Source of the DNA: Spirochaetales bacterium
Lineage (GTDB): Bacteria > Spirochaetota > Spirochaetia > DSM-2461
DNA: 54,919 nt
Assembly (NCBI GenBank): GCA_028532905.1
Contig: JAQQAM010000254.1
Span: 1-54,919, forward strand
Reading direction: 5' to 3'
Below are positions 15,782 through 23,697 of the stretch, in pieces. Under the pieces are notes generated by a model. The model was not told the origin of the DNA. It saw only the letters and a program-made list of their open reading frames with translations, and did not search any database. Numbering within the stretch: position 1 is the stretch's first letter; each line of letters starts with the position of its first letter. The translations under genes were made by a program, and so were the position numbers.

Positions 15782-17191
15782 TCAGTCATCCAGATTATTG
15801 GCAGTAGCCGGATCGATGTGTTTTTCCACATGTTCCGGAGCCGGTTCCCTGTAGACAAGAGGTTTATCCTCCAACTCTCCCTTCAGACAGCTGATCCAGG
15901 GGCTGTGAGCCTCCAGAAGCTCTCTGGTCATGGCCCGGATTTCATCCAGAGTACAGCTTAAGGCACACAGGGGATCAAGGGCCATTGCCTGGAACACATA
16001 CTCAGGGTTACCGGTCTGTACGGCTCTCACAGCCAGTTCCTGAACATTCAGCTGAGCCCTGTTCAGGGCTGCCAGATGGGCGGGAAGCGCACCGGTCCGG
16101 ACGGGATGCATTCCGTTTTTATCCACCAGAATGGGCACTTCCACAAGGGCTCCGGAGGGCAGGTTATCAATATACCCCTCATTTTTCACATTCCCGTAAA
16201 TCACCGCAGGAACTCCGGTTTCTATGGCATTGATGATGATGGAACCGTACTCATGGCTCCGCTTCAGATCTACCGGTTCTTCCCAGCTGGCCATCTTCTG
16301 CATCTGTTCCTTCCAGTCGGGACGTTCATACAGTTTCTTGATAAAACCGCTTCCTCCGTTCCATTCGGAATACTCATCCTGGCAGTAGCGCTCAATGGTC
16401 TCTCTGTTCTTCCGGAACCACCAGTTGTACTCGGAGACATGGCCGCTTGATTCAGTCACGGGATAACCGAAATGCTTCACATACTCCATCCGGGTTGTGT
16501 CGCCGTACCAGATTTCCGGTTTTACAGCCAGCGCTCTGATGGCGGGCAGCATGTCTTTCCCTTTATGCTCGAACCGTGTAAACCAGGCCTGATGGTTTAT
16601 GCCGGAACACTGGTAATTGATCTCTTCCAGAGGGATTTCCAGCCGGTTGGCCCACTCTTCCACCGTACCCTGAACGGAGTGGCAGAGCCCCACATAGGAC
16701 ATACCGGGAGCCCCATCCTGAACTCCCCAGGAAAGCATCCCCATGGGATTGGTGTAGTTCAGGACATGAGCCTCCGGACAGAGTTCCATAATATCCGATG
16801 CCATATCCTGGAGAACCGGCAGGGTTCTGAGGCAGCGCATGATCCCGCCGGGAGTCAGGGTATCGCCTATACACTGATCTATACCGTACTTTGCGGGAAT
16901 ATCAATCTCTTTCTCAATGGCTTCATATCCGCCCACCAGAATACTGATGATAACATAGTCTGCATCCTTCAGAGCCTCTCTCCGGTCCAGAGTGGCTGTG
17001 ACGCTGGCCTTTGAGTAATCTCCTTCCTTGAAGATTCTCTGAACAATCTGCTCCGCATAATCCAGACGGTCCCGGTCTACATCAACCAGGGTTATACGGC
17101 TGTCTTCCAGAGCCGGATAAGTGAGTATATCTGCTGTCAGCCTGCTGGAAAAAACCAGACTGCCTGCACCGATAATTACAATATTTGCCAT
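15782..17191 (-). CDS. GH4 glycosidase, alpha-galactosidase (MelA)-like
   Basis: The 469-residue enzyme belongs to glycoside hydrolase family 4, which cleaves by an NAD+-dependent redox mechanism and needs Mn2+. The N-terminal Rossmann motif is IIGAGSLVFSS, followed by VLNYTNPMG (145-151), the metal-site block C170-H-S-V173 and GINHQAWF with H200. The CHSV tetrad is the one known from alpha-galactosidases and alpha-glucosidases that act on free, non-phosphorylated sugars. Uronidase subgroups carry other residues there (recalled, not checked). It has no signal peptide and is cytoplasmic. AGGAG lies six bases before the ATG. It is divergent from the AraC gene at 17311, with an MFS gene and a surface glycosidase gene beyond. 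Confidence 0.9.
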   Translation of the reverse strand: MANIVIIGAGSLVFSSRLTADILTYPALEDSRITLVDVDRDRLDYAEQIVQRIFKEGDYSKASVTATLDRREALKDADYVIISILVGGYEAIEKEIDIPAKYGIDQCIGDTLTPGGIMRCLRTLPVLQDMASDIMELCPEAHVLNYTNPMGMLSWGVQDGAPGMSYVGLCHSVQGTVEEWANRLEIPLEEINYQCSGINHQAWFTRFEHKGKDMLPAIRALAVKPEIWYGDTTRMEYVKHFGYPVTESSGHVSEYNWWFRKNRETIERYCQDEYSEWNGGSGFIKKLYERPDWKEQMQKMASWEEPVDLKRSHEYGSIIINAIETGVPAVIYGNVKNEGYIDNLPSGALVEVPILVDKNGMHPVRTGALPAHLAALNRAQLNVQELAVRAVQTGNPEYVFQAMALDPLCALSCTLDEIRAMTRELLEAHSPWISCLKGELEDKPLVYREPAPEHVEKHIDPATANNLDD

Positions 17192-17310
17192 TTGAAGCTC
17201 CTGTTTCGTTGAACTGATAAAAATAGTAGATCAGGGACGAGGGGAATAAAACTGTCATAATGTTGTTATTTTCAGTTATTATATTGCTATTAAATGTTAT
17301 TATAGCGTTT

Positions 17311-18105
17311 ATGAATGATTGGCGTTTTCTGTTCAGCGGTTCTGAAACATGTCCTCCGGGACATGAATACGGAGGAATCAGGGACTATTATCTTCTGCAT
17401 GTTATCACAGGGGGGAAAGGAGAATACCAGTGCGGCGGACGCCGATGGTCATTGGCAGGGGATGATGCCTTTCTGATCTTCCCCGGAGAGAAACATCTCT
17501 ACAGGGCCGACATAAAGGAGCCCTGGTCCTATTTCTGGATCGGATTCAGCGGCAGTTTTACAGAGCTGTTCACATCCCTCCGGCTGCTGCCGGAAAACCC
17601 TGTTCTCAGGGGCAGTGACTCATCAGAACTGCAGATGATTTTTTCAGGTATAACAGAACCAAGGATGTACAGGCATCCGGCAGAAGAACTGGAGAACCGG
17701 GGCAGGGTTCAGCTGATTCTGGGAAAGCTTCTGAGAAACCGAAGAGGCCCCCAGGCTGTACCCCGCAGATCCGACTCCCGGATCAGTCATCATGTCCACT
17801 CCATGGAAGCCTTTATCAATGAGTATTTTGATACCCCCGTACAGGTTCAGGATATTATTGATTTTGTTCAGCTTGAACGCTCCTATGCCTCCCGTATTTT
17901 CAGAGAAGCAACAGGAAGGTCTATCGGAGTAGCCCTGAGGGACAGACGGTTCAGACAGGCGGAACTATGCCTGCAGGACGGATGGAGTGTAAAAGAGACA
18001 GCCTACAGCTGCGGATTCCGGGACTACAACAACTTCCTGAAGGCCTTCAGAAAAAGGACAGGCAGAACTCCTACAGCCTGGAAGCTTGATTTTTCATCCC
18101 CATAA
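17311..18105 (+). CDS. AraC-family transcription regulator
   Basis: This 264-residue regulator has the classic arabinose-binding type sensor domain (AFLIFPGEKHLYRAD, then WSYFWIGFSG) and a C-terminal double helix-turn-helix (VQDIIDFVQLERSYASRIFRE, then VKETAYSCGFRDYNNFLKAF, ending R-T-P-T-A-W). The ATG at 17311 was preferred to 17260. The longer form adds a run of Leu/Ile/Val from an AT-rich promoter region, and a TATTAT box at 17298-17303 would start transcription at the ATG. It is divergent from the GH4 gene and precedes an MFS gene by 16 bases, so it probably controls both. Confidence 0.88.
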   Translation: MNDWRFLFSGSETCPPGHEYGGIRDYYLLHVITGGKGEYQCGGRRWSLAGDDAFLIFPGEKHLYRADIKEPWSYFWIGFSGSFTELFTSLRLLPENPVLRGSDSSELQMIFSGITEPRMYRHPAEELENRGRVQLILGKLLRNRRGPQAVPRRSDSRISHHVHSMEAFINEYFDTPVQVQDIIDFVQLERSYASRIFREATGRSIGVALRDRRFRQAELCLQDGWSVKETAYSCGFRDYNNFLKAFRKRTGRTPTAWKLDFSSP

Positions 18106-18121
18106 GGTATTTACTAATATA

Positions 18122-19363
18122 ATGAAACCCTCCGACAGCATCCTGAAAATTTTCGTACAAGACGAATATCTGAAACTTTCAGACCATGAGCGATCCACTT
18201 TTTTCCTGGACAGTTTCCGTTCGGGTGTGGACGGAATCATACAGACCTTCACAGCCTCTGTGTTTCTGCTGATAGGCATACGGTACTTTGGCATAAACGA
18301 CTTCTGGAAGAGTATCATCAGTTCCTCCATTCATTTCGGAATGATCATATCCCTGTTCAGCTCCTCATTTCTCTCCCATCACAAACCGAACCAGGTGGCT
18401 GGAATCTCCACACTGGCCGGGGGGTTACTGCTGGTGCTCTCCGCATTTTCCCGGAGTACAGCCGTCTATGCTCTGACCCTTCTTCTGTGCGGCATTTTTC
18501 TTAATATCCGGATGCCTCAGTTTACGGCAATATATGCCGAGAATTATCACCCTTCCCGTATGGGAAAACTCTTCGGAGCAGGGATTCTTCTTTCTGTCAT
18601 CACAGGACTGGCCTCGAATCTATTAAGCGGAGCCCTTCTGGAGGCAAACCTGGAATGGTTCCGATGGCTCTATGCGGTCAGCGGCAGCCTGGTGATTGTA
18701 AGCGGATTACTCCTTTTAAAAGTACCCTTTGATTATAAAAGAGTGCCCGTAAAATCCTCACCTCTGAAAAATCTGAGTCTCCTTATTAAATATCCTGTGT
18801 TCGGAAGAGTGTCCCTGTCATGGTTTATACTGGGATTCGCCAATCTGTGGAGTATCCCCTTGCGTACAGTTTATCTCGTTGAGAGTGAACGGGGTCTGGG
18901 TCTCAATCCCCTGACAGTCATGATTATTCTGGGTGTCATTCCCAGTACAGTCCGTTTTCTGTGCAATAATTACTGGGGCCGGATCTTTGACAGATTCAGT
19001 TTTCTCCCCATCCGGATGATCACCTCTCTTATGGTGGGAGCGGGAATTTTCCTGTTTTTCCTGACAGAGAATATAATTCTGATTATCGCAGGGCAGATTA
19101 TTATGAATATCGGTTTTGCCGCTGCTCCCTTCCTCTGGAATCTCTGGGTTACGAAGGTGGCTCCTCCCGGAGAAAGCCGGGCCTTTATGTCCGTCCATAC
19201 CTTTCTCTGCGGCCTTCGGGGGATACTGGGTCCTTTTCTGGGGTTTGCCTTTATCCAGACCTTTCCCATGCGTACTGTGGGAACCATCTCACTGGGGCTT
19301 ATCGTCTTTTCTGTCACTCTGCTGTTCCCCTTGCTGAACAGACCACTGGAGTCCCGCAGTTGA
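18122..19363 (+). CDS. MFS transporter
   Basis: This 413-residue protein of about 12 membrane segments has major-facilitator organisation, with a charged loop between halves near residues 200-220. It begins MKPSDSILKIFVQDEYLKLS, and its first segment follows FFLDSFRSGVDGIIQT, again the F-x-D-x-x-x-x-G-x-D start seen in MFS proteins beside glycosidases. The ATG at 18122 is used because a start at 18086 would overlap the AraC gene. Neither has a good Shine-Dalgarno. It sits between the AraC gene and the surface glycosidase gene and probably imports the released sugar. The substrate is unproven. Confidence 0.8.
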   Translation: MKPSDSILKIFVQDEYLKLSDHERSTFFLDSFRSGVDGIIQTFTASVFLLIGIRYFGINDFWKSIISSSIHFGMIISLFSSSFLSHHKPNQVAGISTLAGGLLLVLSAFSRSTAVYALTLLLCGIFLNIRMPQFTAIYAENYHPSRMGKLFGAGILLSVITGLASNLLSGALLEANLEWFRWLYAVSGSLVIVSGLLLLKVPFDYKRVPVKSSPLKNLSLLIKYPVFGRVSLSWFILGFANLWSIPLRTVYLVESERGLGLNPLTVMIILGVIPSTVRFLCNNYWGRIFDRFSFLPIRMITSLMVGAGIFLFFLTENIILIIAGQIIMNIGFAAAPFLWNLWVTKVAPPGESRAFMSVHTFLCGLRGILGPFLGFAFIQTFPMRTVGTISLGLIVFSVTLLFPLLNRPLESRS

Positions 19364-19440
19364 CAGCTGACAGGAAACGCCAATGGCTCTCAGGCCATAG
19401 CAGAGGGTCTGGGATACGAGTTCGTCTGGAGGACTTACGA

Positions 19441-20811
19441 ATGTACCCTGGGCTGAAAGGGAGTCTACCCGGGATCTTTCTGCTTCTACTGCTCCTGGGA
19501 AGCTGCCGCTCATTCACAGACAGCCGCTCTGCCCACTTCAATCCGGAGGAACACTACCCTGTTCAGTTCGGAATCTGTCAGGTCGGCTCCATGTGGCCCG
19601 AGGACAACGGCAGCTTCCGTTCCTCCCCGTCTGCCTATGAAACCGGAATTTGGAGGCACTACCAGGAAACCCCGTTAAAACTGGAACTCTTTGATCAGAT
19701 GGGGATTCAGTGGTGGCGTTCGGACTTTTCCTGGAGGCATCTGGAACCCATGGAAGGGCACTGGAGCTTTCAACGCTATGACTGGCTGGTGGAAGCAGCC
19801 GCAGAGAACAATAAAAAAGTACTGGCTCTTCTGGTATACGATACTCCCTGGCTCTACGGAGAAGAAAACAGAAGCCGGGATATCAGAGCCGGGGAGCTGG
19901 AACACTATCTTAATTATGCCCGTACCATGGCCGAACGCTACGGGGACAGACTGGGAGGGTTTGAAATCTGGAATGAGCCTAACTTCGGGCGGTTCTGGAA
20001 CGGAAGGGATGAGGATTTTTTCACCCTGACAAAAGAGACCGTCCGGGTTCTGAAAGAGGCAGCGCCCCATGTCCCGGTGGCTGTAGGTGCCCTCTCCTAT
20101 CATCCGGTTACCGGAGGGAAATCCTTTCTGAAGAAAATGATAGAAGCCGGAGCCCTGGAGGGTGCAGATGCTGTATCCATCCACCCTTACGGCGCCTCCA
20201 TTGAGACCGCTGCCCGGAGGGTGGCGGAACTGAGAACCCTTCTCCGGGATTCGGGCTATGACCACAGAATATGGATTACAGAAATGGGTTTTCCCACAAC
20301 CGGCCTTTATCCCCACAGAGTGGAGCTGGAGGATCATTATGCCAGTACCATAGAGGCACTGACCCTGATGTATGCCGCCGGAGCCGACTTGATCACCTGG
20401 TACAAGCTCCTTGATTCCTACAATCCCGAAGAGGCGGGACTGATTGTCCATTCCGAAAGGAGTTTCGGCCTGATGAGCCGGAAAAAGGAGTGGAAACCGG
20501 GAGCCCATGCCTATGCCCTGCTGGCAAGGGAACTGCAGGGTAAGACCTATACTCCTGATGACCTGATAATAGAAGGCGACTGGAAAAATTCAGTAAAGGC
20601 CTTTCTCTTCAAAGAGGGTGATGAGACTGCAATCGTTCTGTGGAGCCGGAATCCGGACAGGGATTTCCATCTCCGTGTTGAGGGACTCAATGAAATGACA
20701 ATAACAGGATATGATCCGCTGCTGCAGCAGACAGCAGCTGTTGAACAGATTCCCGGGGATTATCCTGTGGTCATCACAGGCACAGGCGGGGGCATAATTA
20801 CTCTGAAATAA
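19441..20811 (+). CDS. Surface glycoside hydrolase lipoprotein (clan GH-A, cellulase/GH39-like)
   Basis: The 456-residue protein has a lipoprotein signal peptide: a hydrophobic run of leucines and then LLGSC, with the lipid cysteine at C22. The catalytic part is a (beta/alpha)8 clan GH-A barrel with the acid/base in FEIWNEPNFG (E179) and the nucleophile in IWITEMGFPTTG (E281). A small beta domain follows, ending GGGIITLK. The family is probably GH39- or GH5-like, but that needs a profile search. The ATG at 19441 is fixed by GGAGG at 19428-19432. It would degrade a glycan at the cell surface and feed the MFS and GH4 proteins of the same module. Confidence 0.82.
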   Translation: MYPGLKGSLPGIFLLLLLLGSCRSFTDSRSAHFNPEEHYPVQFGICQVGSMWPEDNGSFRSSPSAYETGIWRHYQETPLKLELFDQMGIQWWRSDFSWRHLEPMEGHWSFQRYDWLVEAAAENNKKVLALLVYDTPWLYGEENRSRDIRAGELEHYLNYARTMAERYGDRLGGFEIWNEPNFGRFWNGRDEDFFTLTKETVRVLKEAAPHVPVAVGALSYHPVTGGKSFLKKMIEAGALEGADAVSIHPYGASIETAARRVAELRTLLRDSGYDHRIWITEMGFPTTGLYPHRVELEDHYASTIEALTLMYAAGADLITWYKLLDSYNPEEAGLIVHSERSFGLMSRKKEWKPGAHAYALLARELQGKTYTPDDLIIEGDWKNSVKAFLFKEGDETAIVLWSRNPDRDFHLRVEGLNEMTITGYDPLLQQTAAVEQIPGDYPVVITGTGGGIITLK

Positions 20812-20845
20812 AAAAAAGGAGCCTCACCAACGGAGAAGCTCCTCT
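20811..20845 (-). terminator. Rho-independent terminator of the PTS operon
   Basis: Read leftward, GGAGC-T-TCTCC, loop GTT, GGTGA-G-GCTCC is followed by seven T residues (20817-20811). It lies about 170 bases after the HAD gene, at the far end of the minus-strand PTS operon, and touches the last codon of the plus-strand glycosidase gene. Confidence 0.8.
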
Positions 20846-20884
20846 TCAAATTGTATAAATCACTACACCAATAGGAGGGGGTAG

Positions 20885-20919
20885 TTATTAAGATAACCCA
20901 CTCTCGGTTATCATAATAA
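20885..20919. repeat. Inverted repeat with 14-base arms, one mismatch
   Basis: The arms are TTATTA-A-GATAACC (20885-20898) and GGTTATC-A-TAATAA (20906-20919), with a seven-base loop CACTCTC. No U-tract follows on either strand. It lies in the 205-bp gap between the glycosidase and HAD genes, within the 3' untranslated region of the PTS operon. It may be an RNA processing or stability element or a protein-binding site. Otherwise this gap holds only the terminator at 20811-20845. Confidence 0.6.
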
Positions 20920-21016
20920 TCATTTTAGAGAATACAGTTGTTACTCTGTTGTAAAAGGATTGTAAGTTATGTAAAAAACAGGTGTAGATTAGGTGAATCT
21001 GAAACAGCGGTTCATG

Positions 21017-21646
21017 TTAATACCGCCCTGCTATGCTGACAAGATCTGACAGAGAGGAAATAACCTCTTCTGCCCCGCCCGATTCTCCGAAGCCGTATGA
21101 GGCATATACAAAGGGGATTCCAACAGCCCGGGCAGCCTCTGCATCTCCTTCTGTGTCACCTAAATAGATTGTGCTGTCAATTCCGTTACGATCCATCAGC
21201 ATACGGATATTTCTGTCCTTGGCAAGACCTGTATTCCCCGAACACTCATGGTCTTTGAAATACTTTTTCGTTTTATGATAATAATAAAATGACTCAATAT
21301 AGCCGGCCTGACAGTTGCTGACAATATAAAGATTGTACCTGGAAGACAGGGTTTCCAGGACTTGAATACAGTCAGGGTAAAGCCGTCCTCCCCTCTGTTT
21401 CAAATATCTGTTTTCAGCCAGATAGCAGAGGGCAAGCAGCTCATTCCGTCTGTTTTCATCGACTGAGGGGAACAATCGCTCCCCTGCCAGACTGTGCTGC
21501 ATCCCGCAGATACCCTGTATATCCTCCCGGCTGATGTCCCTCCTCACTCCGGGTATTTCCGCCAGTGTATCCACCCAGGCGGCGGCACAGCATTCTGTGG
21601 CATCCCAGAGTGTTCCGTCCAAATCAAAAACCAGATCTTTTATCAT
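21017..21646 (-). CDS. HAD-family hydrolase (phosphatase)
   Basis: The 209-residue protein is a haloacid-dehalogenase-type phosphatase with all motifs: nucleophile D8 and general acid D10 in LVFDLDGTLWD, the motif II serine in LYIVSNCQAG, the motif III lysine in GLAKDRNI and the motif IV acids in YLGDTEGDAEAA. An alpha-helical cap lies between motifs I and II, as in phosphoglycolate phosphatase. It is the last gene of the PTS operon, eight bases after mtlR, so it may dephosphorylate a sugar phosphate made by that pathway and prevent toxic build-up. The substrate is not proven. Confidence 0.87.
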   Translation of the reverse strand: MIKDLVFDLDGTLWDATECCAAAWVDTLAEIPGVRRDISREDIQGICGMQHSLAGERLFPSVDENRRNELLALCYLAENRYLKQRGGRLYPDCIQVLETLSSRYNLYIVSNCQAGYIESFYYYHKTKKYFKDHECSGNTGLAKDRNIRMLMDRNGIDSTIYLGDTEGDAEAARAVGIPFVYASYGFGESGGAEEVISSLSDLVSIAGRY

Positions 21647-21654
21647 GGCCTGCC

Positions 21655-23697
21655 TTATATAAATTCCTTGTAGATTTCCATCAGAGCTCTTCTAACCCGC
21701 CCGGGATCATCCCCCAGAACAGAGGCACGGAACCCGGAATTCTCCATAAAAGAGACGGTGATTTCACTGAGAATAATCCTTTCATCATCCGGACAGGGAG
21801 AAGGTGCTGCCAGAAAGATCATTTTCTGAGCCTGTCCGACATCAAATGACAGAACCCCTGCCACAGGTTTTTTAACAGCCCGGGAGCGGCAGTGAATGAC
21901 CCGTATGCCGTATTCCTCAAAGTAGAGCGCTCCCAGAGCCTCCCTGGCCTGAAAATCCTTAACCAGAAGTTTTGCATTTTTCTTTGAGTCTGTAATGTCC
22001 CGGGAGACGGTCTCAATAACGGCATCCAGATCATTTCCGTTACCGCAGCGGATAAACCGGAAGCGTTCAATAAATCCGATGAGAGTTGTGAAATCAATCT
22101 TCCTGGCTTCATTATCCGGGGCCGATACGGACTGAACACTTCCCTTCTCTTTTATCTGATGCAGACGCTCCACTTCCCTGCTGATATCCATTTTCAGGGT
22201 CTCCGAATTGATGGGGAGGGAAAGGCTGATCACCGGAGTGGTAATTCCGTCCAGAGGGTATGTGGAAAGAACCAGATCAATATGATTGCTGTCCAGGTAA
22301 TCCTGTCTGATTTTATATACAGCGGTGGCTTCCACCACATCCAGTTCATGAAACTCACGGTTCAGCCGGGACTGGAGGTAGGCAGCCAGACCGATTCCCT
22401 CAAAACAGCTGACCAGGCAGCGCAGTTTATGCTCCGGACGGTTCTGCTGCCGGATCATCAGAGCCTGAAAATACATAAGGAGGGTCAGGAGATCCCGTTC
22501 ATCCGCCTTCAGACCGAAGCGCTCTTCCAGCTCCTGGCGCAGAACTGTCTCTTTCTCTTCTTTATGGAGGATACCCGACTCCAGATGCCCCCAGTCTCCG
22601 TACCAGTAGGGTATATTGAACTGAAGCCGGGTTATAAAGGTGGAGACGGTCCGGGAGAACAGAAAACTCATCTGATCATCTAGATAATAAAGTTCCTTGT
22701 CGATGTCTCCAAAAGATTTAATGAGAAACTGACTGAAGGATTTCGCCTCTTCACTCATTTCAACGGCTATTTTGCCCGGAAGGGAAGAGGTATCATCTCC
22801 TGTCTCCAGAACTTTAAGAAAAAGCCCCAGAAACTCTGTTTCCGCTTCCGGAAGCCGGCCGCTGAAAATACGTTCTGTCAGACTGTCCAGGATATGCCCT
22901 GCCGCCTCCAGAAAACCGGAATCGGTGCAGGCTTCGCTTTTCCTGATCAGGGCCCCCGATTTTATTCGGTGAACTGTTATCTGCAGATAAAAGAAGAGCA
23001 GTGTTTCCCCGGACATGGTAAAACTGTACCCCAGCCGGTCGCTGGCAGAATGGATCAGATCAAGGATGGAATCGTTCCGGATATCCAGTTTCAGCCGGGA
23101 CATAATGAGTTTAAACTGATTGGTTTCAAGGGAACGGGGAATTTCATTTTCTGTTGGGTAGAACAGCGGAATGATGGTCCGGGAAGAGAAGAGACCGGAA
23201 AAGATTCTTAAGAATTCCAGCCGGAGGGCTGATTCTTCCCCGGTAAGGTGAAGTCCGACCCCCTTGGAGCGTTCCAGAAAGAAAGAAGGATGGGAAAAAC
23301 CCTTCTCAATCTGGTTCAAGTCATTCCAGACCGTGGTGTCTGAAGTAAAAAATGTATTGGCAATCTCGGAGATTTTAATCTCCCTGTTATTGAAGATCAG
23401 ATACAGAAGAGTCAGTTTCTGCCGCAGGTCGGGGGACAGGGTCTCCAGATAGGATTCCGGAGTATAGAGCTGCTCCAACAGGGTTTCCGGATCTTTACCG
23501 AAAGTCAAAACCTTTATACCGCTGTTGGGCTTTCTTTCCAGCAGCCCTCCCTTCAGAGAGAGCCAACGTTCCAGAACATCCAGATCTCTCGAGACAGTTC
23601 TCTTCCCGATGGAAAAGGCTGCCGCAAGATCATCAATTTTCAGAACTGTCCCGCTGCTGAGAAGCAGCTGGAGCATCTTCTTCTGCCTTTCCCTCAC
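21655..23697 (-). CDS. mtlR: MtlR/LicR-type PTS-regulated transcription activator
   Basis: The 680-residue protein has the MtlR layout: an N-terminal HTH (~1-60), a second Mga-like HTH (~85-150), two PTS-regulation domains (~190-300 and ~310-420), an EIIB-like domain (~425-515, cysteine in LVSCFEGIG) and an EIIA-like domain (~540-680, histidine in RVIHCRSR). It would activate the operon when the sugar PTS drains phosphate from its regulatory sites. By eye, the PRD histidines seem replaced (FYLQITVHRI and LLMYFQALMIR where HL..I and ..H.. are usual). It starts at a GTG that overlaps the ptsI stop as GTGA, so translation is coupled. Confidence 0.87.
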   Translation of the reverse strand: MRERQKKMLQLLLSSGTVLKIDDLAAAFSIGKRTVSRDLDVLERWLSLKGGLLERKPNSGIKVLTFGKDPETLLEQLYTPESYLETLSPDLRQKLTLLYLIFNNREIKISEIANTFFTSDTTVWNDLNQIEKGFSHPSFFLERSKGVGLHLTGEESALRLEFLRIFSGLFSSRTIIPLFYPTENEIPRSLETNQFKLIMSRLKLDIRNDSILDLIHSASDRLGYSFTMSGETLLFFYLQITVHRIKSGALIRKSEACTDSGFLEAAGHILDSLTERIFSGRLPEAETEFLGLFLKVLETGDDTSSLPGKIAVEMSEEAKSFSQFLIKSFGDIDKELYYLDDQMSFLFSRTVSTFITRLQFNIPYWYGDWGHLESGILHKEEKETVLRQELEERFGLKADERDLLTLLMYFQALMIRQQNRPEHKLRCLVSCFEGIGLAAYLQSRLNREFHELDVVEATAVYKIRQDYLDSNHIDLVLSTYPLDGITTPVISLSLPINSETLKMDISREVERLHQIKEKGSVQSVSAPDNEARKIDFTTLIGFIERFRFIRCGNGNDLDAVIETVSRDITDSKKNAKLLVKDFQAREALGALYFEEYGIRVIHCRSRAVKKPVAGVLSFDVGQAQKMIFLAAPSPCPDDERIILSEITVSFMENSGFRASVLGDDPGRVRRALMEIYKEFI

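Noticed and set aside
17260-17310. Leu/Ile-rich membrane-like extension of the AraC protein
   Set aside because: It is translated AT-rich promoter sequence containing the -10 box; AraC proteins of this type start near the ATG at 17311.
19675-20508. 277-codon open frame antisense to the surface glycosidase
   Set aside because: No start signal and no domain; the plus-strand gene has a lipobox and both catalytic glutamates.
20812-21016. Small ORF or riboswitch in the gap between glycosidase and HAD genes
   Set aside because: The only minus-strand mini-ORF (11 codons at the inverted repeat) has no ribosome site, and no known riboswitch core was seen.
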